Of a stretch of DNA of 64,000 nt, positions 36,713 through 45,637 are shown in pieces. How positions within the stretch are numbered: the stretch's first letter is position 1; every line of letters starts with the position of its first letter. Below the pieces are notes generated by a model, which saw nothing but the letters and a program-made list of their open reading frames with translations, was not told the origin of the DNA and did not search any database. This DNA comes from Rhodoferax sp. (GTDB lineage Bacteria > Pseudomonadota > Gammaproteobacteria > Burkholderiales > Burkholderiaceae_C): positions 87,903 to 151,902 of the forward strand of contig NZ_JAQTXM010000009.1 of NCBI RefSeq assembly GCF_028688795.1, given 5' to 3'. The position numbers were made by a program, and so were the translations under genes.

Positions 36713-36740
36713 GAAAGGTGTTCGCAAGAGCACTTTTTTT
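36713..36740 (+). terminator. Rho-independent terminator after the porin gene
   Basis: AAAGGTGTTC pairs with GAGCACTTTT around a GCAA tetraloop (36724-36727), with two G-U wobbles, and runs into a stretch of seven T. It lies 41 bases after the porin stop. Confidence 0.75.
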
Positions 36741-36828
36741 GGCCTCGGCAATTTGGCGTGTTTCGAGTTCATCAACTGATTCTCAAATCAATGAGCGGTA
36801 AACGCATGGGTTCGCGTGTTCTCGAATA

Positions 36829-36843
36829 GAACCCGCCGGGTTC
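36829..36843. other. Inverted repeat after the polyamine permease gene
   Basis: GAACCC-GCC-GGGTTC is perfect but no T-run follows on either side. It lies 13 bases beyond the stop of the minus-strand permease and may protect or weakly end that transcript. The rest of the gap 36741-36855 shows nothing else. Confidence 0.35.
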
Positions 36844-36855
36844 GACCAACTGACA

Positions 36856-37728
36856 TCAAGACGTGGGCTTGGACTCATTGGCCTTCGATCCGCGCATCAT
36901 GCTCAGTGCCAGCACCGCAGACGCCACCATCAGCAGCAAGCTCACCGCGTTAAGTACTGGTGTGGCGCCTTCGCGCATGCGGCCATACATCATCACCGTG
37001 AGCGGTGCGTCCGAGCCGACCAGCATCAGCGTGGTGTTGAAGTTCTCAAAACTCATCAAAAAGGATATCGCAGCCGAGCCAATCAGCGCCGGTTTCAGGT
37101 ACGGCAGCGTGATGGTCCACAACACCGCCGCACGTGATGCGCCCAGGTTGTAAGCCGCTTCTTCCAGCGTCACGTCAAAGCGTTTCAGCCGTGCCGTGAT
37201 GGTCAGCGTCGCAATAGAGACGATGTACGAGAACTGCCCCAGCACCACCAGCGGCAAGCCGGGGCGCAAAAACTCCAGCTCCAGGCCCCACACATCGTCC
37301 GCCAGGTTGGCAATGCGGCTGGCAAACGCCAGGATCGAGATGCCCAAAATCACGCCCGGAATCACCAGCGGGGCCAGCATCAGCATAGAGAGCGCCTGCT
37401 TGCCGCGAAACTGCGTGCGCTCGATCAAAAATGCGTTGGCCGTGCCCACCAGCACGGAGAGCAGCGTGACCCAACTCGCCACCACCACACTGGTCCACAC
37501 GCTACCCAACATAGCGCTGTCGGCAAACAGGCCGGTGCGGCCTGAGCCCTCATGGCCAAAAAACCAGTCCAGCGTGAAGCCGCGCCACGGCGGTGCCGGG
37601 TAGGGGGCGTTGTTGAAGGCAAACACCGCCACGATTAGCAGCGGCAAAAACAAAAAAGCAAAAAATGCCACACCATAAACCATGGTGCTGGCACGAAACC
37701 ACAGCGGGCGGGGCAGCGAGGCAATCAT
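36856..37728 (-). CDS. Polyamine-type ABC transporter permease (PotC/PotI-like)
   Basis: A 290-residue inner-membrane permease with about six helices and the EAA-loop motif EEAAYNLGASRAAVLWTITLPYLKPAL. The N-terminal FNNAPYPAPPWRGFTLDWF segment is typical of PotC/PotI. The start MIASLPRP overlaps the previous permease by four bases (ATGA). It is the last gene of a four-gene operon with its ATPase and binding protein. Putrescine or spermidine is the probable substrate; some relatives carry other amines or opines. Confidence 0.88.
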   Translation of the reverse strand: MIASLPRPLWFRASTMVYGVAFFAFLFLPLLIVAVFAFNNAPYPAPPWRGFTLDWFFGHEGSGRTGLFADSAMLGSVWTSVVVASWVTLLSVLVGTANAFLIERTQFRGKQALSMLMLAPLVIPGVILGISILAFASRIANLADDVWGLELEFLRPGLPLVVLGQFSYIVSIATLTITARLKRFDVTLEEAAYNLGASRAAVLWTITLPYLKPALIGSAAISFLMSFENFNTTLMLVGSDAPLTVMMYGRMREGATPVLNAVSLLLMVASAVLALSMMRGSKANESKPTS

Positions 37729-38588
37729 GACCGCTGCATCACTTCGCCAAACTTCTGGCCGCTCAATTTCAAGCCCGCCCAGACGATGGCGGTGCTCAAG
37801 CCCAGCAGCAAAAAGCCAAACGCCGCGCCTTGTTCCCAGTTGAAGCGGGTGATGAACTGGGTGTAAATCTGCTCGGTGAACCACTGCGAGTTTTTGCCAC
37901 CCAAGAGCGTGGGCGTCAGGTAATTGCCCAAGGTGAGCATGAACACCACGATGCAGCCCGCCACGATGCCGGGCGCGGCGTGCGGGATGATGATTTGCCG
38001 CAAAATCGACCAGCCGTTGCCACCCAGGTCGTAAGCCGCTTCGATCAACGAGTCGTCCAGGCTTTCCAGTGCGCTGATCAACGGAATCACCATGAACAGC
38101 ATTGAGGTGTAAACCAGCCCGACCATGATGGTGGCATCGTGGTAGAGCATTTCTACCGGTGCGGGCGTGAGCCCCAAGCTAACCAACAGGGCCGGCAACA
38201 CGCCGGACTCGCGCAGCAGAATCATCCAGCCCAGCGTGCGCACCGTCTCGCTCACCCAGAACGGGATCAGGCACATGATGAACAGCATCGATTTGTTTCT
38301 ACCGCGGGCAATCTTGGCAATGGTCCAGGCAATCGGAAAAGCCATGAGCAGTGTGATGGCGGTGGCGATGATCGACATTAGCGCGGTGCGCACAAAGGTG
38401 TGCCAGTACAGCGGCTCTTCATAAAACGTGCGGAACTGCGCCAGGCTGGGCTCGTACACGCGCGGCGCCACGCGCTCGCGCAGCGACAAGATGCCAAGCT
38501 CGACATGCGGCAACACAATCAGGCCCACCAACCAGAGCAGCGCCGGTGCCAGTAGCAGCAATAGCATTAACCGTGCCTGGGGCTTCAT
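37725..38588 (-). CDS. Polyamine-type ABC transporter permease (PotB/PotH-like)
   Basis: A 287-residue permease with about six helices. Motifs are LPHVELGILSLRERVA near the N-terminus, IPFWVSETVRTLGWMILLRESG, and the EAA loop LIEAAYDLGGNGWSILRQIIIPHAAPGI. The start MKPQARLMLL was chosen over a 20-residue upstream extension. It is coupled to the second permease by a four-base overlap and lies 81 bases after the ATPase gene. Confidence 0.88.
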   Translation of the reverse strand: MKPQARLMLLLLLAPALLWLVGLIVLPHVELGILSLRERVAPRVYEPSLAQFRTFYEEPLYWHTFVRTALMSIIATAITLLMAFPIAWTIAKIARGRNKSMLFIMCLIPFWVSETVRTLGWMILLRESGVLPALLVSLGLTPAPVEMLYHDATIMVGLVYTSMLFMVIPLISALESLDDSLIEAAYDLGGNGWSILRQIIIPHAAPGIVAGCIVVFMLTLGNYLTPTLLGGKNSQWFTEQIYTQFITRFNWEQGAAFGFLLLGLSTAIVWAGLKLSGQKFGEVMQRS

Positions 38589-38669
38589 GGATGTGGCGGC
38601 AGAAAAGTGGTCAGCCACCCGACAAATGCCAATGCACACCAAACGCACACGTTCACGCGGTGCACGGCA

Positions 38670-39794
38670 TCAACTCGCAAAACACACCGCGCGCAGCGGA
38701 TCAAAGCCAAACGCCACGGTTTCGCCCACCTGCAGGTCGGCAAATTCGCCGGTTTGCGGCAGGGCAATGCGAAATTCGGTGTTGGACTGGGCCTCGTGCA
38801 AGAGTACGGCCGAGTTGGCGCCATCAAACAGCAAGCTCGTGATGCGCGCGCTCCAAAATGGCAAACCGGCGTCACGCAACACCGCCGGGTTGCGTGCCAG
38901 GCGTGCAACTTCCGGGCGCACAAAGACCTCGACCGCATCACCGCGTGCGACCCTTCCTATGGCGCGCGCCGGCATCACCAAGCCGTCGGCACTGGTCACC
39001 GTGACCACGCTGTCGGTCACCTCGGTGGCGCGCCCCGCCATGCGGTTGTTGGCCCCGACAAAACCGGCCACAAAGGGTGTTTGCGGCTCGTAATAAAGTT
39101 GCTGTGGTGTGCCAACCTGCTCAAAACGGCCAGCGTTCATCACCGCCACATGGTCTGACAGCACCAGCGCTTCGGACTGGTCGTGCGTGATGTAGACAAA
39201 GGTGGTGCCAAAGGCGGCCTGCAGCTGTTTGAGCTCAATCTTCATGTGCTCGCGCAGCTTCAAGTCGAGCGCACCCAGCGGTTCATCCAGCAGCAGCAGC
39301 GTGGGCTCCAGCACCAGGCTGCGGGCAATCGCCACGCGCTGCTTTTGCCCACCTGAGAGCTGGTCCACCCGCTTGGCTTGCGCGCCGGGCAGGCTGACGC
39401 GCTCCAGCATGTCACCCACACGGCGCTTGATCTCGTCTTTTGCCACGCCGCGTCGCGCCAGGCCGTAACCGACGTTGTCGCCCACGTTCATCATGGGGAA
39501 CAGCGCCAGGTGCTGAAACACCATGTTGACCGGGCGCTTGTTGGGGGGCACGCCGCGCATGGCTTTGCCGCCAATGCGAATGTCACCAGAATCTGCCTCC
39601 AAGAAGCCTGCAATCATGCGCAGCAGTGTTGTCTTGCCGCAGCCTGACGGCCCCAGGATCGAGAAGAAACTGCCGCGTGCCACTTCAAACGACAAGTCGT
39701 CCACCGCGCGGAAAGCACCGTAGTGCTTGGCCACGCGAGTGGCTTGCAGGTCAGGCTGCGCCCCAACAGACGCAGCGGGCAATGAAGAACTCAA
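38670..39794 (-). CDS. Polyamine-type ABC transporter ATPase (PotA/PotG-like)
   Basis: A 374-residue ATPase. It has Walker A GPSGCGKTTLLRMIAG, Q-loop MVFQHLALFPMM, signature QLSGGQKQRVAIARSLV, Walker B LLLLDEPLGALD and the switch histidine in YITHDQSEAL. A C-terminal TOBE regulatory domain spans about 290-370. This is the CUT1/Pot ATPase layout. It lies 12 bases after the binding-protein gene. Confidence 0.92.
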   Translation of the reverse strand: MSSSLPAASVGAQPDLQATRVAKHYGAFRAVDDLSFEVARGSFFSILGPSGCGKTTLLRMIAGFLEADSGDIRIGGKAMRGVPPNKRPVNMVFQHLALFPMMNVGDNVGYGLARRGVAKDEIKRRVGDMLERVSLPGAQAKRVDQLSGGQKQRVAIARSLVLEPTLLLLDEPLGALDLKLREHMKIELKQLQAAFGTTFVYITHDQSEALVLSDHVAVMNAGRFEQVGTPQQLYYEPQTPFVAGFVGANNRMAGRATEVTDSVVTVTSADGLVMPARAIGRVARGDAVEVFVRPEVARLARNPAVLRDAGLPFWSARITSLLFDGANSAVLLHEAQSNTEFRIALPQTGEFADLQVGETVAFGFDPLRAVCFAS

Positions 39795-39806
39795 TGCAGT
39801 TGACGT

Positions 39807-40874
39807 TTAGTTCGCCGCTTTGATGCGGTCCAGCACGCGGCCTTCGATGTCTTCAATGCCAGCTGGCACTGCCGGGTACCACTTCACGTTTTTCAAGGCG
39901 GCTTCAGGGAAGCTGGCGGCAAACTGGGCTTTCAGCTTGGCATCCATCAACTGGTCAGCACCCTTGGAGGCTGTGAAGTTGCCAGCTGAAGAGGCCACTT
40001 TGGCCGCAATTTCAGGGCGCATGTTGAAGTTGATCCAGGCATAAGCGGCCGCGTCGTTCTTGCCCTTGGCCGGAATGGCAAAGGTGTCGATCCAGCCGAG
40101 AGCGCCGGACTTGGGTGCGATGAACTGGATTTCAGCCTTTTCGCCATTCAATTTCCAGCCACCGGTGTCCCACATCATGGCACCGACAATTTCGCCGGTG
40201 CGCATGCCATTGAGCAACTGGTCTTTGTTGTCCCAGAAGAACTTGAAGTTGGGCTTGCAGGCGATCATGGTCTTGCCGACTTCGTCCATCAGCGCGCTGT
40301 AGGCTTTCGGGTTGTTGTAGAGCGCAAACGGGTCTTTGCCGGATGCAAACGCAAAGGCCAACAAGGTGGGGCGTTTCAGGCGGACAGCAGTTTTGCCCTT
40401 CACGTCAGCGCGGCACAGGTCGGGGTAATCGGCCATTTTGGTCAGGCTGGTGTTGACCACCAGGCCATCCGTGCCCCAGATGTGTGGCAGGCCATAGACC
40501 TTGCCCGCCAGCGTGGTGTTTTTCTTGGTGGCTTCCAGCATGCTGGGGATGAACAACTCGGACTTGAGCTTTTTCAAATCCATCGGTTTGTAAATACCAA
40601 ACTCTTGCTGCGGGCCAGTGATGCGGTCTTGCGAGGGCTGGGCCAAGTCAAAGCCCGCACCGCCGGTGGCGCGCAGCTTGGAAATCATTTCTTCGTTGTT
40701 GGACAGGGTCAGCTCAACCTTGTAGCCGCTTTCTTTCTCAAACTGTTCCACCACGTCTTTGGGCGCGTAGTCGGCCCAGGTGAGCAAACGCAGGGTCTTG
40801 TCTTGTGCCGTGGCCGTGCCAACGGCACCAAGTGCAACGATGCCAGCGACGATCAATGGGTAGCGAATTTTCAT
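39807..40874 (-). CDS. Polyamine-type ABC binding protein (PotD/PotF-like)
   Basis: A 355-residue periplasmic protein. The signal peptide ends near ATAQD (residue 25), and the mature start TLRLLTWADYAPKDVVEQFEKESG is typical of the PotD/PotF family. The domain closes with KWYPAVPAGIEDIEGRVLDRIK. Binding-site aromatics (WADY, WGTDG, WDTGGW) are kept. The start MKIRYPL was chosen over an upstream extension without a signal. First gene of the operon. Exact ligand unknown. Confidence 0.9.
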   Translation of the reverse strand: MKIRYPLIVAGIVALGAVGTATAQDKTLRLLTWADYAPKDVVEQFEKESGYKVELTLSNNEEMISKLRATGGAGFDLAQPSQDRITGPQQEFGIYKPMDLKKLKSELFIPSMLEATKKNTTLAGKVYGLPHIWGTDGLVVNTSLTKMADYPDLCRADVKGKTAVRLKRPTLLAFAFASGKDPFALYNNPKAYSALMDEVGKTMIACKPNFKFFWDNKDQLLNGMRTGEIVGAMMWDTGGWKLNGEKAEIQFIAPKSGALGWIDTFAIPAKGKNDAAAYAWINFNMRPEIAAKVASSAGNFTASKGADQLMDAKLKAQFAASFPEAALKNVKWYPAVPAGIEDIEGRVLDRIKAAN

Positions 40875-41034
40875 GTTCAGAGTCCTTGGATGATGTGGAG
40901 TGACAGCAACAAACGGCCTCAGGTGCATTGCCCTGAGGCTAGCCATATTAAGTCAATCTTGTGACGGTTTGATGTCCTCCTCGTCCCGCCTGCATCGCAA
41001 TGACCCTGACACATGGTTTTTAGTGCCTTGATTT

Positions 41035-41081
41035 AGCTATCAAATAAATAGCTATTAGCGCTTATTTTTAAAGGGCTAGAG
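41035..41081 (+). repeat. Interspersed repeat copy 4
   Basis: The copy reads AGCTATTAGCGCTTATTTTT and ends AAAGGGCTAGAG. It directly touches the topB stop codon. Confidence 0.65.
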
Positions 41082-44000
41082 TCACTTTTTGTCATCAACC
41101 TCAGTGGCGCTGACCAAATGCTTGCCCACAATGCCCGCCAACTCAAACATGGTGACCTGCGGCTTGCCAAACACCGCGAGCAGCTTGGCGTCGGCATTGA
41201 TGGCGCGTTTGTTGGTGGCATCCTGCAGGTTGTTGGCCTTGATGTAGTCCCACAGTTTTTTGATGACTTGGGCGCGGGCAATTGGTTCAGCACCAATCAC
41301 CGCGGCCAGAGCGGCGCTGGGGGTTGATCCCGCACCTGTAGCGGGTGCTTTGCGTGGCGTTTTTGCAGCGGTGGCCTTGACCGCCTTCTTGGCAGCGGGC
41401 TTGGTCGTTTTTACAGCTTTTGAGGCCGTAGCCCCCGCGGATGTTGCGCGAGTAGCTCTTGATTTTGATGCCACTGCGGCTTTGGTCAGGGGCGTGGCAG
41501 CGGTTTTGCGTGGCGGGAATTTGCTTGGGGCAAACTCAAAGTTCACCTTGCCAGCTTCTGCGTCCCAGGCCAGCATGGCCTTGAAGGCGCGCCGTGTGCG
41601 CATTGACACAAACTTGTCCAGCAGGTCGGTCTTGCCGGTAGCCAGCAGCTTGACCATTTGCTCGCGTTCAATGGGTTGCTGCAAGATGATCTGGCCGGTC
41701 TTGAAGTCGCAGCTGGGCGTGGGCTGGGCGTCGGTGGGCACAGATTTTTCGCACACGTAGTTTTTGCCGTGCTCGAAAACCCTGCCGCCTGCGGCAGTTT
41801 CGGTGCCCGTCCCACATTTTGGGCAGGCGCCCAATGATTCCTGGGCTGAAAAGTCGATCAGCTCACCGGATTCCTCGCCCTTTTTGTCGTCGCCAAAGTC
41901 AAACTCAAGTTTGTAGTTTTTGGTTTCCTCGTCAAACTTGATGACCATCTCGGCGGTGAACGGCCAACCGGCCTTGGAGCGAAAGCCGCTCAAGGGGCCG
42001 ATTTTGCGGTCGCGTAAAAACTGCTCGACTTCCGCCGCCTCAAAAGTGCGCCCGGCCGGGGTTTTGCCAAACGAGAAGCCGCAGCCATCGCTTTTGCCGT
42101 CCAGGCCCGTGCAGGTGTAGCGGCGGTAGTTTTCCTTGACGATGCCGCCGCAGTTGGGACACGGCGTTTGCAAGGTGGCGAAGTCACCGGGGATGGTGTC
42201 GCGGTCGTATTCCTTGGCTTTTTTGACCATGCGCTCGGTCATGGCGGCAATTTCCGCCATGAAGCTGGCCCGGCTGAGCTTGCCGTGTTCCATTTGTGCG
42301 AGCTTGAATTCCCATTCGCCGGTGAGTTCGGCTTTGGTGAGTTCCTGCACGTCCAGGCCACGCAACAGTGTCATCAGCTGGAAGGCCTTGGCGGTGGGGA
42401 TCAGCTCGCGGCCTTCGCGCAGCATGTAGGCCTCGGAGATCAAGCCTTCAATGATGCTGGAGCGGGTGGCTGGCGTGCCCAGGCCTTTTTCCTGCATGGC
42501 TTCTCGCAGCTCGTCGTCTTCCACGGTTTTGCCGGCGCCTTCCATGGCACCGAGCAGCGTGGCTTCGGTGTAGCGCGCCGGGGGGCGGGTTTTCAGGGCT
42601 TTGGGGTCAACCGACTCGGCGTTGACCAATTCATTGGGTTGCACCGGAACCAGGTTGCCGGTGTTTTTGTCGCCATTTTCGGGTTGCTCAGCGGCGGCTT
42701 CCTTGCCGTAAATGGCCAGCCAGCCCGGCTTCACCAGCACCTTGCCTTCTGTTTTGAAGCTGTGGCTGGCTGCGGTCGAGATCCGGGTAGTGATCTGGTA
42801 TTCGGCGGCCGGGAAAAACACCGCCATGAAGCGGCGCACCACCAAGTCGTAAATCTTTTGCTCAGTCTCGCTCAAGCCGCTGGGCGCTTGCAGCGTGGGG
42901 ATGATGGCGAAGTGATCACTCACCTTGGCGTTGTCAAAAATGCGTTTGCTGGGGCGCACGTAGTTGTTGTTCAGGGCCGTGAGGGCGTGCGGCGCCAGGT
43001 GTTTCATGCCAGAGTCGGCCAGCATCTCAAAGGTTTGCTTCACCACTGGCACATAGTCTTCGGGCAGCGCGCGTGAGTCGGTTCGCGGGTAGGTCAGGGC
43101 TTTGTGGCGCTCGTACAGGCTTTGCGCGATGGACAGCGTGGTTTTGGCGCTGAAGCCAAATTTGCCGTTGGCCTCGCGCTGCAGGCTTGTCAGGTCAAAC
43201 AGCAGGGGCGACACCTGTGTGGTGGGCTTGCTTTCCTCAGACACGGTGGCTTGTTGGCCACGCACGGCGTCGGCAATGGCCTGCGCTTCGCGTGCGCTCC
43301 AGACCCGGTCGCCTTTCAACTCGGCGTCCATTTCTTCGTTACCGGCTGCGGCGTTGGCGGCGGCGCGTTTGAACGTGGGGTCAAACCATTTGCCCGGGTA
43401 TTGGCCGGCCTGGGCGGCAAAGGAGGCATGGATTTCCCAGTAGTCGCGGCTGATGAATTTGCGAATTTTTTCCTCGCGCTCCACCACCACGCTCAAAGTT
43501 GGCGTTTGCACGCGGCCCACAGTGGTTAAAAAGAAGCCACCGTCACGCGAGTTAAATGCGGTCATGGCACGCGTGCCGTTGATGCCGACTAGCCAGTCGG
43601 CCTCACTGCGGCAGCGGGCGGCATCGGCCAGCGGCTGCATTTGCTGATCGCTGCGCAGGTGCTGGAAGCCATCGCGAATGGCTTGCGGTGTCATGCTTTG
43701 CAGCCACAGGCGGCTCACTGGTTTGCCCAGCGGTTTGGCACCACCAGCGTATTGCTCGATCAGGCGAAAGATCAGCTCACCCTCGCGGCCCGCATCGCAG
43801 GCGTTGATGAGTTGGCCCACGTCTTTGCGCTTGGCCAGTTTCACCACGGCGTTCAGGCGGGTCTTGGTTTTGTCGACTGGTTTCAAATCGAAATGCGGCG
43901 GAATCACCGGCAGGTGGGCAAAGCTCCACTTGCCACGCTTCACGTCATGGCTTTCTGGTGCCTGGATTTCCACCAGGTGGCCGACCGCGCTAGTGACGAC

Positions 44001-44117
44001 ATGGGTGTCGTTCTCGAAATGTTCGTCGTGCTTCTCAAACTTGCCCGACACGGGCGTCAAGGCGCGCACGATGTCTTGCGCCACAGAAGGTTTTTCGGCA
44101 ATGACCAAGGTTTTCAT
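41082..44117 (-). CDS. topB: DNA topoisomerase III with C-terminal SWIB/MDM2 domain
   Basis: A 1011-residue type IA topoisomerase, well above the 653 of E. coli TopB. It has the N-terminal Toprim region (MKTLVIAEKPSVAQDIV, DAGREGELI), the core motif TTVGRVQTPTLSVV and the active-site tyrosine near residue 343 (TYPRTDSRALPEDY). Zinc-finger-like units follow (CPNCGG, CPKCGTG). A low-complexity Lys/Ala/Thr tail comes next (about 860-930), resembling histone H1-like linkers. A SWIB/MDM2 domain closes it (about 935-1005, AQVIKKLWDYIKANNLQD). The start is MKTLVIAEKPS. The SWIB fusion suggests docking to nucleoid or transcription machinery; partner unknown. Confidence 0.93.
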   Translation of the reverse strand: MKTLVIAEKPSVAQDIVRALTPVSGKFEKHDEHFENDTHVVTSAVGHLVEIQAPESHDVKRGKWSFAHLPVIPPHFDLKPVDKTKTRLNAVVKLAKRKDVGQLINACDAGREGELIFRLIEQYAGGAKPLGKPVSRLWLQSMTPQAIRDGFQHLRSDQQMQPLADAARCRSEADWLVGINGTRAMTAFNSRDGGFFLTTVGRVQTPTLSVVVEREEKIRKFISRDYWEIHASFAAQAGQYPGKWFDPTFKRAAANAAAGNEEMDAELKGDRVWSAREAQAIADAVRGQQATVSEESKPTTQVSPLLFDLTSLQREANGKFGFSAKTTLSIAQSLYERHKALTYPRTDSRALPEDYVPVVKQTFEMLADSGMKHLAPHALTALNNNYVRPSKRIFDNAKVSDHFAIIPTLQAPSGLSETEQKIYDLVVRRFMAVFFPAAEYQITTRISTAASHSFKTEGKVLVKPGWLAIYGKEAAAEQPENGDKNTGNLVPVQPNELVNAESVDPKALKTRPPARYTEATLLGAMEGAGKTVEDDELREAMQEKGLGTPATRSSIIEGLISEAYMLREGRELIPTAKAFQLMTLLRGLDVQELTKAELTGEWEFKLAQMEHGKLSRASFMAEIAAMTERMVKKAKEYDRDTIPGDFATLQTPCPNCGGIVKENYRRYTCTGLDGKSDGCGFSFGKTPAGRTFEAAEVEQFLRDRKIGPLSGFRSKAGWPFTAEMVIKFDEETKNYKLEFDFGDDKKGEESGELIDFSAQESLGACPKCGTGTETAAGGRVFEHGKNYVCEKSVPTDAQPTPSCDFKTGQIILQQPIEREQMVKLLATGKTDLLDKFVSMRTRRAFKAMLAWDAEAGKVNFEFAPSKFPPRKTAATPLTKAAVASKSRATRATSAGATASKAVKTTKPAAKKAVKATAAKTPRKAPATGAGSTPSAALAAVIGAEPIARAQVIKKLWDYIKANNLQDATNKRAINADAKLLAVFGKPQVTMFELAGIVGKHLVSATEVDDKK

Positions 44118-44213
44118 CTGACTACAATCCCTTTTCTCGCGCCCACACAGGCGCACACACAGGTGGGTACGCACACGCGCACCCATACGAGTTCACGATA
44201 CCAAATTTTGACC

Positions 44214-44714
44214 GTGTCCAATTCAACGTCCCCAAAACCCGCCAAGCCCAAAATGTTGCGCCGCATTCAGGTGCGCCAGTCCGGCATTCACGGCAAAGGC
44301 GTGTACGCGCTGCAAGACATTGCCATGGGCGACACTGTCATCGAATATGTGGGTGAAATCATCAGCTGGGAAGAAGCACAGGCGCGGCATCCGCACTACC
44401 TTGCCAACCCCAACCACACGTTTTACTTTCATGTGGACGCCACAAGGGTGATTGACGGCGGGGTAAATGGCAATTCGTCGCGCTGGATCAACCATTCATG
44501 CGACGGCAACTGCGAAGCCGATGAGCAAAACGGCCGTGTCTTCATCAAGGCCTTGCGCGACATCGCGGCGGGTGAAGAGCTGCACTACGACTATGGCTTG
44601 ATCATTGATGAGCGTTACACACCCAAGCTCAAGGCCGAATACCCGTGCTGGTGCGGCGCGCCAACCTGCCGCGGCACGCTGTTGGCGCCCAAGCGCAAAC
44701 GTCGCTTGCCATGA
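44214..44714 (+). CDS. SET-domain protein (lysine methyltransferase-like)
   Basis: A 166-residue SET-domain protein from a GTG start, or 153 from ATG at 44253; no clear ribosome site separates them. SET motifs are SGIHGKGVYALQDIAMGDTV, FYFHVDATRVIDGG, the SAM-site RWINHSCDGNCEAD and GEELHYDYG. A post-SET zinc motif CWCGAPTCRG ends it. Eukaryotic members methylate histone lysines; bacterial targets are mostly unknown. The stop overlaps the birA start (ATGA), and topB with its histone-like tail is divergent. Confidence 0.9.
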   Translation: MSNSTSPKPAKPKMLRRIQVRQSGIHGKGVYALQDIAMGDTVIEYVGEIISWEEAQARHPHYLANPNHTFYFHVDATRVIDGGVNGNSSRWINHSCDGNCEADEQNGRVFIKALRDIAAGEELHYDYGLIIDERYTPKLKAEYPCWCGAPTCRGTLLAPKRKRRLP

Positions 44715-45592
44715 TGGCACCGGTGCGCTGGCCAAGTGAAGACATCTGGGAAGCCGTGGCGCCGCTGTTGCCCGGCTTCACGGTCGAGGTCTTGCCTGAA
44801 GTTGATTCGACCAACTCGGAGCTGATGCGCCGTGCCCGCGCTGGCTGTCTGGAGCCGGTGCTACTGGTCACCGAACGGCAAACCGCTGGCCGTGGCCGTC
44901 TGGGGCGGCAGTGGCTCAGCGGGGCAGTGGCCAGAGGTTTCTCCGCAGAGCCGTCCGAAGGTGAAACAGTCCCCTTGGGGGGCAGCGCAGCACACGCAGT
45001 GGCACGCGTGGGGGCCATGTCTGCTTTGACTTTTTCACTGGGCTTGAGCTTGGCGCCGGCTGACTGGTCCGGGCTGTCGCTGGCGGTGGGCTTGAGCGTG
45101 GCGCAAAGCCTGCACCCTGACATTCGCCTGAAGTGGCCCAATGATTTGTGGTGGCATGACCGCAAACTGGCCGGCATTCTGATCGAGACCGCCAATTGGG
45201 GCGAGGCCAGCGCCATCCGTTATGTGGTGATTGGTATCGGGGTGAACATCCGTACGCCAGTGGTTGATGGCTTGTCGACTGAGCCCGTGGGGCTCGAAGA
45301 GCTGTTGCCTGACCTGAGCGCGCCGCAAGCGCTGGGGCGCATCGCCGCCAACTTGGTGCAGGCTGTGCAGACGTTTGAGGCCCGCGGCTTTGCGCCCTTT
45401 CAGGCCAAATTCAATGCCCTCGACGCGCTGGCTCAACTGCCGGTGACGCTCAGTGATGGCTTGCAGGGCGTAGCGCTTGGTGTGGACACCAGCGGTGCGC
45501 TGTTGGTGGCCGCTGCCCAAGGGGTGCAGCGCGTGACCAGTGCCGAGGTGAGTGTGCGGTTGCAGCCAGGGCCGAGTTATGCGGACTTGTAA
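44711..45592 (+). CDS. birA: Biotin-[acetyl-CoA carboxylase] ligase BirA with internal insert
   Basis: A 293-residue class I biotin protein ligase without the N-terminal repressor HTH. It loads biotin onto the carboxylase carrier protein. The ATP/biotin loop is ERQTAGRGRLGRQW (near residue 62), with the lysine motif LKWPNDLWWHDRKLAGILIE. Between QWLS (residue 70) and LTFSLGLSLAP (about 106) stand about 33 extra residues rich in Gly/Ala/Val not seen in the usual family pattern. The DNA there (44921-45019) looks repeat-derived. The start is coupled to the SET gene. Confidence 0.92.
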   Translation: MMAPVRWPSEDIWEAVAPLLPGFTVEVLPEVDSTNSELMRRARAGCLEPVLLVTERQTAGRGRLGRQWLSGAVARGFSAEPSEGETVPLGGSAAHAVARVGAMSALTFSLGLSLAPADWSGLSLAVGLSVAQSLHPDIRLKWPNDLWWHDRKLAGILIETANWGEASAIRYVVIGIGVNIRTPVVDGLSTEPVGLEELLPDLSAPQALGRIAANLVQAVQTFEARGFAPFQAKFNALDALAQLPVTLSDGLQGVALGVDTSGALLVAAAQGVQRVTSAEVSVRLQPGPSYADL

Positions 45593-45637
45593 GCCTGTTC
45601 GCATTTGTAAACCGGTGCGTACTTTTCGTCGGGTGAC

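Noticed and set aside
42168..43076. 302-residue plus-strand ORF within topB
   Set aside because: Antisense shadow with high Phe, Gly and His content; topoisomerase motifs on the minus strand are unambiguous.
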